From an uncultured Erysipelotrichaceae bacterium (GTDB lineage: Bacteria > Bacillota_I > Bacilli_A > Erysipelotrichales > Erysipelotrichaceae): DNA of 7,656 nt. The stretch spans positions 1 through 7,656 of the forward strand of contig CALBJM010000409.1 of assembly GCA_937893225.1 (NCBI GenBank), in the 5' to 3' direction. The notes under the pieces are model-generated. The model saw nothing but the letters and a program-made list of their open reading frames with translations, was not told where the DNA came from and ran no database searches. Of this stretch, positions 1-6,495 are shown piece by piece (positions within the stretch are counted from its first letter, which is position 1; the number at the start of each line of letters is the position of its first letter). The position numbers and the translations under genes are program-made.

Positions 1-182
1 GTTTCTGTAAGTACTAATGGAGCGTTAACTTCCATACGTAATGTTGCCTGTGGAAGATATTCTTCCAAGGAACGTCCATTTACTGTGATGTTACCTGTTC
101 CCGGAGTCATAAAAACGCGGGCAACAGACTTCTTTCTACGACCTGTTCCGGCGTAGCTAACTGTCTTCTTCTTTGTTGGCAT
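1..182 (-). CDS. rpsI: 30S ribosomal protein S9, N-terminal part (runs off the left edge)
   Basis: This encodes the first 60 residues of ribosomal protein S9, a small-subunit protein whose C-terminal tail reaches the P-site tRNA. That tail lies outside the window; the full protein is usually about 130 residues. The visible part begins MPTKKKTVSYAGTG and carries the family hallmark GTGRRKKSVARV at residues 12-23, followed by the NGRSLEEYLP segment typical of the S9 fold. The ATG at 180-182 is supported by a strong AAGGAGGA Shine-Dalgarno at 192-199, nine nucleotides upstream, which overlaps the rplM stop codon. The gap to rplM is 15 nt, so the two are co-transcribed and probably translationally coupled, the usual L13-S9 arrangement in bacteria. 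Nothing is abnormal in the visible part. Confidence 0.97.
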   Translation of the reverse strand, partial: MPTKKKTVSYAGTGRRKKSVARVFMTPGTGNITVNGRSLEEYLPQATLRMEVNAPLVLTE

Positions 183-197
183 TGTCTCTATTCCTCC

Positions 198-632
198 TTA
201 CTTTACCTTCAACTCAACTGGCTTCTGAGCTGCATGTGGGTGATCAGGTCCTTCGTAAACAAATACGTGTTTACGCTGAACATCACCGAGCTTAGTATGT
301 GGAAGCATGCCTGTAATAGCCTTTTGAACCCACTCTACTGTATACTGTTCACGCATAACCTTAGTGGATCTAACGCGAAGACCACCAGCCCATTGAGAAT
401 GTGAGAAGTAGAACTTCTTGAAATCCTGGTCGCCAGTAATCTTAACCTTATCAGCATTAACTACGATAACATAGTCACCGCAATCAACGTTAGGTGTGTA
501 AGTTGGCTTGTTTTTGCCTCTTAATACTGAAGCTACTTTTGTTGCAAGACGTCCGAGTGTACAGTCTGTAGCATCAACTACATACCATGTGCGGACAACT
601 TCGCTTGGCTTTAACATCGTTGTTTGACGCAT
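198..632 (-). CDS. rplM: 50S ribosomal protein L13
   Basis: Large-subunit ribosomal protein L13, an early assembly protein that binds 23S rRNA. The 144-residue length matches the family (about 142-147). Landmarks are the N-terminal RTWYVVDATDCTLGRLAT block (residues 14-31), the LRGKNKPTYTPNVDCGDYV rRNA-binding region (37-55) and the C-terminal signature ITGMLPHTKLGDVQRKHVF (106-124) followed by YEGPDHPHAAQKP. The ATG at 630-632 is chosen over an internal Met at residue 6 because an AAAGGAGA Shine-Dalgarno lies about ten nucleotides upstream and firmicute L13 proteins have a similar short N-terminus. It has its own promoter and structured leader upstream (655-733) and is followed 15 nt later by rpsI. 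Confidence 0.98.
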   Translation of the reverse strand: MRQTTMLKPSEVVRTWYVVDATDCTLGRLATKVASVLRGKNKPTYTPNVDCGDYVIVVNADKVKITGDQDFKKFYFSHSQWAGGLRVRSTKVMREQYTVEWVQKAITGMLPHTKLGDVQRKHVFVYEGPDHPHAAQKPVELKVK

Positions 633-654
633 AATCTTTTTTTCTCCTTTACTG

Positions 655-698
655 AAAATGTAACTTTACCGGGGCTACATTTTTGGCATGGAGTGCCA
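655..698 (-). ncRNA. Structured 5' leader of rplM-rpsI, probable L13 autoregulatory leader
   Basis: Between the predicted transcription start (about 698-701) and the rplM Shine-Dalgarno, the RNA can form two consecutive hairpins. Hairpin 1 (684-698) has a perfect five-base-pair stem, UGGCA/UGCCA, with loop CUCCA. Hairpin 2 (655-683) has an eight-base-pair stem, AAAAUGUA/UACAUUUU, enclosing a 13-nt loop with CCCCGG. Low-GC Gram-positive bacteria are known to carry a short two-stem leader in front of rplM (the Rfam L13_leader class), thought to let L13 control its own operon. Position, size and the two-stem layout fit that class. The match was made by eye and not scored against a covariance model, so membership is inferred. 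Confidence 0.6.
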
Positions 699-704
699 TT
701 GCTT

Positions 705-733
705 ATTGTAGTAGTACCCATTGTTTAAGTCAA
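705..733 (-). promoter_or_regulatory. Sigma-A-type promoter of rplM-rpsI
   Basis: On the minus strand, TTGACT (728-733) is followed by exactly 17 nt and TACAAT (705-710), each one mismatch from the vegetative consensus TTGACA/TATAAT. The predicted start is an adenosine at about 699-701, giving a leader of about 67 nt before the rplM ATG. It lies in the 130-nt gap after truA, so the ribosomal genes can be transcribed independently of the ECF-truA operon. No clear intrinsic terminator separates truA from this promoter, so read-through is also possible. Confidence 0.8.
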
Positions 734-762
734 ACATTTTTTATTATTTTATTTAGAAATTT

Positions 763-1806
763 TCAATTTTTATACTGTTTTACTATATAATTCAAAATTC
801 CCTTTTCATTTAGCTTTTTACACAATTGTTCTTCAACTTCTAAAATGTATTTTTTATCTTGTATATCATACAAATACACAATAGCTTGTTCTTTTTGCAA
901 GAAAAGAAAGCCCTTCATTTCTTGATTATTTCTTGTACATATTGCATAGTAACAAGGAAATACTTTTCCCTTGACGTTTCTTTCAATATCTTCAATATTC
1001 CAAGTATCATTTGGTAATCGATCATTTCTTAAAAATTCACGTATTTGAATATTTTCATTCAGTGCAATCATTTCAAAATAATCTACATGCTCCAGAGTCA
1101 GACCATTTGCTGGAGCGTTATGCCGCTTTACTGTTCTGCTTTTTGCCGCAAGCATTTGCTTAACATCTTCTATTGTTAATCTGCCTCTACCAACATCAAT
1201 GATTGCTGCAGCCATCATTCTCACTTGATATCTTAGAAATCCTTTCCCAGTGAATGTCAGAGAAATCATTTTTCCTTTATTTTCACAACTTACTGCATAT
1301 ATTGAACGCACTTGAATAGGATAGTCTTTCAATGAAGATGAGTTAAAAGACGTAAAGTCATGCGTACCTTTAAATAAAGTTATACATTCTTTCATCTTTT
1401 CTATATCTAATGGCACAGAATATTGATATGCATAGTCTTTTGAAAACACATCATAAGTACCATTGTTTATTCGATACGTATATGTCTTAGAACGTACATT
1501 GAAACGTGCATGAAAGATACAATCTTTTTTTTCAACTTTCATTACACGAATATCATCTGGAAGAAATGCATTGATAGCGCCCATCCATTTTCTCTCATCC
1601 ATAATACGATCTGTATCAAACATAAACACCTGTCCTCTAGCATTGACACCTGCATCTGTTCTACCAGAAGCAACAGCTAAAGTTGGTACTTGTGTTATAC
1701 GAAACAATGCTTCTTCAATATGTTCTTGAATACTTGTACCATCTCCTTGTGTTTGCCATCCTGCATACGCTCGACCAACATAAGAAACTACGCAGCTATA
1801 TCTCAT
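763..1806 (-). CDS. truA: tRNA pseudouridine(38-40) synthase TruA with a C-terminal extension
   Basis: TruA isomerises uridines 38, 39 and 40 in the anticodon arm of many tRNAs to pseudouridine in the cytoplasm. Residues 1-245 are a complete TruA: N-terminal YVGRAYAGWQTQ (9-20), the catalytic loop SGRTDAGV (47-54) with Asp51 as the expected nucleophile, FHARFNVRSKTYTYRI (98-113), GTHDFTSF (147-154), GKGFLRYQVRMM (187-198) and the closing APANGLTLEHVDYF (231-244). Bacterial TruA usually stops there, at about 245-260 residues. This one continues for about 100 residues (248-347) with no motif I recognise. The ATG overlaps the ecfT stop as ATGA, so translation is probably coupled to ecfT; only a weak SD-like stretch precedes it. 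There is no sign of frameshift. Confidence 0.96.
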   Translation of the reverse strand: MRYSCVVSYVGRAYAGWQTQGDGTSIQEHIEEALFRITQVPTLAVASGRTDAGVNARGQVFMFDTDRIMDERKWMGAINAFLPDDIRVMKVEKKDCIFHARFNVRSKTYTYRINNGTYDVFSKDYAYQYSVPLDIEKMKECITLFKGTHDFTSFNSSSLKDYPIQVRSIYAVSCENKGKMISLTFTGKGFLRYQVRMMAAAIIDVGRGRLTIEDVKQMLAAKSRTVKRHNAPANGLTLEHVDYFEMIALNENIQIREFLRNDRLPNDTWNIEDIERNVKGKVFPCYYAICTRNNQEMKGFLFLQKEQAIVYLYDIQDKKYILEVEEQLCKKLNEKGILNYIVKQYKN

Positions 1807-2603
1807 TTAAACCACGCTATCCAAATAATGATTCCCATTAATGTACAACAACCAACAATCAACAACCAATCTTTTGCCTGCATTTTCAATTGCTTATACC
1901 GTGTACGTGGCTCTCCTGGTGCATAACCTCTTGCTTCCATTGCATTTGCAAGATCTTCTGCTCTTTGGAAAGCAGAAACGAATAAAGGCACGATCAAAGA
2001 AAGAATCGCCATAACCCTTTCCATCAATTTACCTTCCTTCATGTCTACACCACGTGATTCCTGTGCTTTCATGATTCGTGCGGTTTCATCAATCAAATCA
2101 GGAATAAAGCGTAAAGCTATACTGATCAACATTGCAATTTCATGAGATGGCAATCCAATTTTTTGAAATGGGCTTAAGAGATCTTCAATTCCTAGCGTCA
2201 TTTCTAATGGTTTTGTCGTTGCTGTTAAGCAAGTCGTGATCATAATCATCAATAATAGTCTCACTGCTATGTAAAGTGTTTGCGTTACCGCATCAGAATA
2301 TACAGTAAAAGAACCAATCGTTAACCAAACACTGCCTGTTTTCACTACAAGGATATTGATCAACAATAAGAAAACCAACATAAACAACATTGGTTTCATA
2401 GCTTTCCAAATAAAAGAAACTGACAACTTCGCCACAATGATGATAACAGCAGCACAAGCAAATATGATTGCATACCCTAACCATCCAGCAGGAAAGAATA
2501 TTGTAATCAATACAAGCAGCATTGCCATGATCTTAGCGCGCGGATCCATGCGATGAATTGGGGAATTCAAAGGAAGATAACGACCGAGTGTAAAATTACC
2601 CAT
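1803..2603 (-). CDS. ecfT: ECF transporter transmembrane coupling protein EcfT
   Basis: EcfT is the membrane subunit that links the two ATPases EcfA1 and EcfA2 to interchangeable substrate-binding S components for uptake of vitamins and related micronutrients. The 266-residue protein has hydrophobic segments at about 25-58, 70-88, 108-128, 153-170, 196-212 and 246-264. The family start signature PIHRMDPRAKI is at residues 15-25. The two cytoplasmic coupling-helix motifs are present: AQESRG at 180-185 and AMEARGYAPG at 221-230, where the XRG arginines contact the ATPases. The ATG has a near-perfect AAAGGAGGTA Shine-Dalgarno at 2611-2620, inside the end of ecfA2, with which it overlaps by 8 nt. 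It overlaps truA by 4 nt. No S-component gene is nearby, as in group II ECF systems that share one energising module. Confidence 0.96.
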   Translation of the reverse strand: MGNFTLGRYLPLNSPIHRMDPRAKIMAMLLVLITIFFPAGWLGYAIIFACAAVIIIVAKLSVSFIWKAMKPMLFMLVFLLLINILVVKTGSVWLTIGSFTVYSDAVTQTLYIAVRLLLMIMITTCLTATTKPLEMTLGIEDLLSPFQKIGLPSHEIAMLISIALRFIPDLIDETARIMKAQESRGVDMKEGKLMERVMAILSLIVPLFVSAFQRAEDLANAMEARGYAPGEPRTRYKQLKMQAKDWLLIVGCCTLMGIIIWIAWFK

Positions 2604-3456
2604 GTTTTTTTACCTCCTTTGCTATAAAATCAGCTAATTCTTCCATATCAACTACACTATCTGGTATATCAAAACCATTTTCATTTAGCATTTCTTTCAT
2701 TCGTACGATATAAGGAGGTAAAATTCCTACTTCTCTGCATTTTTTAGGATCAGAAAAAAAGTTTCTTGTTGAATCATGTAATTTCACTTGCCCATTTTCC
2801 ATAACAACAACGTCATCACAATAGTTATACACATTCTCCATATCGTGTGTAACCATCAACACTGTTTTATGATACTCTTTGTTCAGCTTGCCAAACAATG
2901 CCATCATTGCTTTTGTTCCAGCTGGATCTAATCCAGCTGTAGGCTCATCTAAAACAAGTACTTTTGGGTGCATTGCTAATATACCAGCTATGGCAACACG
3001 TCTTTTTTGACCACCTGACAATTCTAAAGGACTCTTTTCATAATACGACTCTGGAAGACCTACCATATGTAATGCTTCTACCGCAAATTTGGTAGCTTCG
3101 TCTTCTGTATGTCCAAAATTTTTTGGTCCAAAAGCTACATCTTTTATTACAGTTTCTTCAAACAATTGATATTCTGGAAATTGGAATACAAGTCCAACTT
3201 CCCCACGCAATGCTTTTAGCTTTTTCGCTTTTTCTCCTGCTTTAATTTGTCTATCTAAGATGTGTACCGTACCTGCTTCAGGTAAAAGCAACGCATTTAA
3301 ATGTTGCACGAGAGTACTCTTACCAGAACCAGTTTGTCCAATAATTGCGGTCATCTTTCCTTCTGTGATTTCTAGATCAATATTTCGCAATGCATGATAT
3401 TCATATGGAGTTCCAGCACTGTATGTATAACTTACATTTTCGAATGCAATTGGCAT
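2596..3456 (-). CDS. ecfA2: ECF transporter ATP-binding subunit EcfA2
   Basis: Second ATPase of the ECF module; it hydrolyses ATP as a heterodimer with EcfA1 and docks on EcfT. All ABC motifs are intact: Walker A GQTGSGKST (40-48), Q-loop VFQFPEYQ (90-97), signature LSGGQKRR (146-153), Walker B VLVLDEPTAGLDP (166-178) with catalytic Glu171, and switch His204 in MVTHDMENV. The opening MPIAFENVSYTYSAGTPYE, including the TPYE insertion before the first strand, separates EcfA2 from EcfA1. The C-terminal tail (about 240-286) is typical of the family. The start lies 25 nt inside the 3' end of ecfA1. GGAAGGA is 14 nt upstream, a slightly long spacing, but no closer in-frame start exists. It overlaps ecfT by 8 nt. 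Confidence 0.97.
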   Translation of the reverse strand: MPIAFENVSYTYSAGTPYEYHALRNIDLEITEGKMTAIIGQTGSGKSTLVQHLNALLLPEAGTVHILDRQIKAGEKAKKLKALRGEVGLVFQFPEYQLFEETVIKDVAFGPKNFGHTEDEATKFAVEALHMVGLPESYYEKSPLELSGGQKRRVAIAGILAMHPKVLVLDEPTAGLDPAGTKAMMALFGKLNKEYHKTVLMVTHDMENVYNYCDDVVVMENGQVKLHDSTRNFFSDPKKCREVGILPPYIVRMKEMLNENGFDIPDSVVDMEELADFIAKEVKKHG

Positions 3457-4259
3457 AATTCATCTACCATTCCTTCCATTGTTAAGTGGCGTTTTGTATG
3501 TACACCTCGTTTATTCAATGCATTGCGCAACTTTAAAGAAAAAGGAATATCTAACTGCATTTCATTCAACTTTGCTTCTTGTGAAAAAATTTGTTCTGGT
3601 GTACCTGTCAAAGCAACTTTGCCATCATTCAAAGCAATGACATAATCTGAAGAAGCAACTTCATCAATATCATGTGTAATAGACAAAATTGTTAAATCAC
3701 TCTCTTTGTGCAAACGCATAATAACTTTTTTGATTTCATCTTTTCCATCAGGATCAAGCATACTTGTCGCTTCATCAAAAATCAAAATCTTAGGCTTCAT
3801 CGCTAAAACACCCGCAATTGCCACTCTTTGTTTCTGACCGCCACTCAATTTTGTTGGTTCTTGTTCCATGAACTTTGTCATCTTCACAAGTGCAGCGTTT
3901 TCATTAATGATACCATCCATTAACGAAGGATCAACACAATGATTTTCTAGGCCAAATGCAATATCATCTCTTACCGTAGCACCTATAAACTGATTATCTG
4001 GATTTTGGAATACAATACCAATACGCGATCGAATTTTATTCAAATTTTCCACACTTAATGGGATACCATCAATCACAATTGATCCACTTTCTTTTTCCAA
4101 AAGTCCCATAATCAATTTTGCTACAGTAGATTTTCCACACCCATTGTGCCCTACAATTGTTGTATAACTACCTTCTTCTACAGAAAAAGAGACGTTGTTG
4201 ATCGTCTTATATCCTTCTTCATAAGAAAAGTTCAAATCTTTCACTTCTAGAATTGCCAT
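3432..4259 (-). CDS. ecfA1: ECF transporter ATP-binding subunit EcfA1
   Basis: First ATPase of the energy-coupling factor transporter. ABC motifs in order: Walker A GHNGCGKST (37-45), Q-loop VFQNPDNQFIGATV (83-96), signature LSGGQKQR (138-145), Walker B ILIFDEATSMLDP (158-170) with Glu163, and switch His196 in SITHDIDEV. The QNPDNQF segment and the ATSMLDP form of the D-loop are characteristic of EcfA1, whereas the downstream paralogue has PTAGLDP. The length of 275 residues is normal. The ATG has an AAGAGG Shine-Dalgarno about five nucleotides upstream, in the 14-nt gap after the HAD gene. It overlaps ecfA2 by 25 nt, suggesting coupled translation and balanced 1:1 ATPase production. Confidence 0.97.
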   Translation of the reverse strand: MAILEVKDLNFSYEEGYKTINNVSFSVEEGSYTTIVGHNGCGKSTVAKLIMGLLEKESGSIVIDGIPLSVENLNKIRSRIGIVFQNPDNQFIGATVRDDIAFGLENHCVDPSLMDGIINENAALVKMTKFMEQEPTKLSGGQKQRVAIAGVLAMKPKILIFDEATSMLDPDGKDEIKKVIMRLHKESDLTILSITHDIDEVASSDYVIALNDGKVALTGTPEQIFSQEAKLNEMQLDIPFSLKLRNALNKRGVHTKRHLTMEGMVDELCQLHSKM

Positions 4260-4273
4260 ACACGCCTCTTTAT

Positions 4274-4936
4274 TTATTGATTTAAATTTGCCAAAATTTC
4301 TACTAAACTTCTGACTCTTTTACACTTTGTATTCCTATGTAATCTCTTACGATCCAATAAAACCGCATTCAAGCCAGCATCATTTGCTTCTTTAACGTTT
4401 GTATCCAGATCACTAGAAACATATAATACTTCTGAATTGTCATAGGAAGTAATTTCACCAGCTTTAGCAAAGAAAGCAGGCGACGGCTTACTCACCTTAT
4501 AATTTTCAGCACTCAAGATACCATACGGATGCAATCCATTCCTACGAATCACCACATGAATATAATCTTCTGAATGATTTGTCAAAATATACACTGGTAA
4601 TGTACACTTTGCAAAAAACTCACGCACATCATCATGGATAGGACCATACATCCAAAAGTTTTGCAACAACGTATGCATCTGTTTTCTATCCTTTTTCAAG
4701 TTATATTTTTCAATTGCGGTAGTGATGATTTTATCTTCCATTTCATCGACTGTCATATAGTTTTCACCTTGAGATACCGCTTCTAATTTTGTCAATTCAT
4801 CTTTATAAAAAGCAACTGCCTCTTCTTCACTTTTTACATCACTATTTTTCAAAAACTCATCAATCAGTTCTGAATACTGTTGCCCTTTAGCTGCTATCAT
4901 CGCACCTGCAAAATCTAAGATAATTGCTTTAATCAT
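4274..4936 (-). CDS. HAD-superfamily hydrolase-like protein with atypical catalytic motifs
   Basis: A 220-residue cytoplasmic protein with the overall plan of a haloacid-dehalogenase-superfamily enzyme: motif I at 4-13 (AIILDFAGAM), an alpha-helical cap at about 20-95, motif II at 115-120 (VYILTN, Thr119), motif III around Lys150 (KVSKPSPAFF) and motif IV at 171-180 (LYVSSDLDTN). The nucleophile Asp8 is present, but the usual second aspartate is Ala10, and the GD...ND acidic pair of motif IV has become SS...TN. Phosphatases of this superfamily normally need those aspartates as acid/base and for magnesium binding. Haloacid dehalogenases lack the +2 aspartate and have an SSN-type motif IV, so this protein resembles them partly, or it may be catalytically altered. 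It is the first gene of the ECF-truA operon, with a GGAAGGTG Shine-Dalgarno at 4941-4948. Its substrate cannot be told. Confidence 0.85.
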   Translation of the reverse strand: MIKAIILDFAGAMIAAKGQQYSELIDEFLKNSDVKSEEEAVAFYKDELTKLEAVSQGENYMTVDEMEDKIITTAIEKYNLKKDRKQMHTLLQNFWMYGPIHDDVREFFAKCTLPVYILTNHSEDYIHVVIRRNGLHPYGILSAENYKVSKPSPAFFAKAGEITSYDNSEVLYVSSDLDTNVKEANDAGLNAVLLDRKRLHRNTKCKRVRSLVEILANLNQ

Positions 4937-4960
4937 TGTTCACCTTCCAAAAACTCGCAT

Positions 4961-4969
4961 ATTATACCA
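4961..4969 (-). promoter_or_regulatory. Extended -10 promoter of the HAD-ecfA1-ecfA2-ecfT-truA operon
   Basis: On the minus strand, TGGTATAAT (4961-4969) is a perfect TATAAT with the TGN extension. The predicted start at about 4954 would leave a leader of about 18 nt containing the Shine-Dalgarno of the HAD gene. No good -35 hexamer is found at 16-18 nt, which is tolerated with an extended -10. The tight spacing of the five downstream genes suggests that this is their main promoter. Confidence 0.65.
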
Positions 4970-4998
4970 TATTCGCGCTCTTTTTCCATAGACAATAA

Positions 4999-5020
4999 CA
5001 GAATAGTAAATTCCATTCTG
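4999..5020. repeat. Inverted repeat in the divergent intergenic region
   Basis: CAGAAT (4999-5004) and ATTCTG (5015-5020) are perfect inverted arms separated by 10 nt. The repeat lies between the divergent HAD operon promoter and the fucosidase gene, so it could bind a dimeric regulator. It is short and AT-rich, and chance occurrence cannot be excluded. Confidence 0.25.
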
Positions 5021-5049
5021 CATGTCCATGACAGTTTTAATTTATTTAT

Positions 5050-5063
5050 AGTATTTCAATACT
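5050..5063. promoter_or_regulatory. Candidate operator palindrome upstream of the fucosidase
   Basis: AGTATTTCAATACT is a perfect palindrome of six-base arms around TC, ending 51 nt before the fucosidase ATG. This is where a promoter or its operator would be expected. No regulator gene is adjacent and no family-specific operator consensus is recognised. I found no convincing -35/-10 pair nearby; TACAAT at 5089-5094 lacks a good -35 hexamer. Confidence 0.35.
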
Positions 5064-5114
5064 TATTTCGTTTTCACAATTTCCGTACTACAATTTTCAA
5101 CAAGGAGCTAGAAT

Positions 5115-6374
5115 ATGAACATTACACAGTTTCAAAAAGACAGATTCGGTTTATTTATTCACTGGGGACTTTATGCAATCCCTGCTCGTGGTGAGTGGGT
5201 CAGAAGTAATGAAGAAATGGAAGAAGAAGCGTATCTTCCTTATTTCTATGATTTTCAACCAGATTCATTCAATCCTACACAATGGGCAAAATATGCTAAA
5301 AATGCTGGTATGAAATATGCTGTACTGACCGCAAAACACCACGATGGTTTTTGCTTATTTGACACAGCTACAACAACTTGGAAGGCAAAGCGTGATTACG
5401 TACGCGAATTTTTAGAAGCATTTCGCAATGAAGGCATACAGGTCGGATTATATTATTCTCTTCTAGATTGGCATCATCCAGATTATCCTCATTATAAAGA
5501 TATGCACCACCCTATGCGTAATCATGAAGAATGTAAAAACGACGACAGGGATTTCTCACGTTATTTGACATATATGCACACCCAAATCAAGGAACTACTC
5601 ACAAATTACGGAAAATTGGATATCATGTGGTTTGATTTTTCCTATGGGAATATGAAAAAAGATGTCTGGGATGCTGAAAAAATAGTATCTATGGCTAGAC
5701 ACTATCAACCAAACATGATCATAGATAATCGCTTAGAAGGCGATGGAATTTGGCCAGGCACGATCATGGATGAAAACCCTTCTTTTACTGCAGGAGATTT
5801 CACTTCCCCAGAACAAATGATTCCTCCATATGGCATCGTCAATAAAGTCGGAAAACCAATTCCTTGGGAAGCATGTTTAACAATGAATGAACACTGGGGA
5901 TATTGCGCAAAAGACACAAATTACAAATCTGCACGTTTGCTTATTCATACACTTGTAGAATGTGTTTCGAAAGGTGGAAATATGATTTTGAATGTTGGTC
6001 CTGATGCACGTGGTAGGTTTCCAAAGCAGAGCATAATAGTCTTGGAGAAAATTGGTGAATGGATGCAGGAAAATCATGCATCTATCTATGGTTGTTCAAA
6101 ATGCGATTTAGAGAAACCAGAATGGGGTAGATACACGCAAAAAGGAAATATCATCTACGCACATATCTTAGATGAGAGTATATTTGATATTCCAATCCAT
6201 ATTGCAAAAGATAGAATCCTAAAAATTAGGCGCTTATCCGATAATTCTGAAATCAAGATCCAAACGCCTTGGAATGCTGAAAGCTATCCTGATTACACAT
6301 TTGTAAGCATCGATGCACAACACCACCAATGCCCTGACCCTATCGATACTGTTCTAGAAATAACCCTGAAATAG
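5115..6374 (+). CDS. Alpha-L-fucosidase, glycoside hydrolase family 29
   Basis: A retaining exo-enzyme that removes alpha-linked L-fucose from glycans or fuco-oligosaccharides. The 419-residue protein starts directly with the catalytic barrel: FGLFIHWGLY (11-20), TAKHHDGF (72-79), YYSLLDWHHPDYP (113-125), LDIMWFDFSYG (168-178) with Asp174 as the expected nucleophile by analogy with characterised GH29 enzymes, PWEACLTMNEHWGY (250-263) and the closing KGGNMILNVGPDARG (286-300). A small beta-rich C-terminal domain follows (about 325-419). There is no signal peptide or anchor, so it should act in the cytoplasm on imported sugars. AAGGAG at 5102-5107 sets the ATG. It is divergent from the ECF operon and has no transporter or fucose-catabolism neighbour here. 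Its last sense codon and stop coincide with the end of a group II intron remnant on the other strand, so a few native C-terminal residues may have been replaced. Confidence 0.94.
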   Translation: MNITQFQKDRFGLFIHWGLYAIPARGEWVRSNEEMEEEAYLPYFYDFQPDSFNPTQWAKYAKNAGMKYAVLTAKHHDGFCLFDTATTTWKAKRDYVREFLEAFRNEGIQVGLYYSLLDWHHPDYPHYKDMHHPMRNHEECKNDDRDFSRYLTYMHTQIKELLTNYGKLDIMWFDFSYGNMKKDVWDAEKIVSMARHYQPNMIIDNRLEGDGIWPGTIMDENPSFTAGDFTSPEQMIPPYGIVNKVGKPIPWEACLTMNEHWGYCAKDTNYKSARLLIHTLVECVSKGGNMILNVGPDARGRFPKQSIIVLEKIGEWMQENHASIYGCSKCDLEKPEWGRYTQKGNIIYAHILDESIFDIPIHIAKDRILKIRRLSDNSEIKIQTPWNAESYPDYTFVSIDAQHHQCPDPIDTVLEITLK

Positions 6375-6421
6375 AGTAGAGTGAAGTAAATCATATTAAT
6401 GCAATTCACTTCGACCATCTC
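6374..6421 (-). ncRNA. Group II intron domain VI-like hairpin
   Basis: On the minus strand a basal GAG/CUC stem (6419-6421 with 6374-6376) leads through a small internal loop to a continuous nine-base-pair stem, GAAGUGAAU/AUUUACUUC (6404-6412 with 6383-6391), including one G-U pair. An unpaired adenosine at 6377 lies seven nucleotides from the proposed 3' end at 6371, where the branch-point adenosine of a group II intron is expected. Alternatively, the long stem alone could be a weak 3' hairpin of the fucosidase transcript, but it has no U tract. Confidence 0.55.
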
Positions 6422-6424
6422 ATT

Positions 6425-6454
6425 GCACCATACGTACAGTTTCGTATACGGCGC
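6425..6454 (-). ncRNA. Group II intron domain V-like hairpin
   Basis: On the minus strand GCGCCGUA (6447-6454) pairs over all eight positions with UAUGGUGC (6425-6432), using two G-U pairs. It is followed by a two-nucleotide CG bulge and a UAC/GUA upper stem closing a GAAACU loop. The lower strand has CGC at positions 2-4, one of the two known forms of the domain V catalytic triad (AGC or CGC). At 30 nt it is shorter than the usual 34, the upper stem having lost about two base pairs, so catalysis may be impaired. Confidence 0.6.
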
Positions 6455-6475
6455 TACGTTCATATTGTTTTCACG

Positions 6476-6490
6476 ACTATCTTTGATAGT
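6476..6490. repeat. Small perfect hairpin within the intron remnant
   Basis: ACTATC (6476-6481) and GATAGT (6485-6490) form a perfect six-base stem with a three-base loop on either strand. In the intron reading it falls in domain IV between the maturase fragment and domain V. It may equally be part of the fucosidase 3' untranslated region. Confidence 0.4.
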
Positions 6491-6495
6491 ATTCT

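Noticed and set aside
763..800. Intrinsic terminator after truA
   Set aside because: Only AT-rich sequence without a stable stem was found before the rplM promoter.
1690..1926. 78-codon plus-strand frame across truA and ecfT
   Set aside because: It lies opposite two well-identified genes, has no recognisable protein features and is a shadow frame.
5066..5094. Possible fucosidase promoter with TACAAT at 5089-5094
   Set aside because: The -35 position (TTTCGT) is poor and the start would fall at the Shine-Dalgarno, leaving almost no leader.
5705..6077. Minus-strand frames opposite the fucosidase
   Set aside because: They are antisense to conserved GH29 motifs, have no supporting Shine-Dalgarno, and the translations look like shadow sequence.
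6383..6412. Nine-base hairpin just after the fucosidase as its terminator
   Set aside because: It is AT-rich, has a large loop and no T tract on the plus strand; it fits better as part of domain VI on the minus strand.
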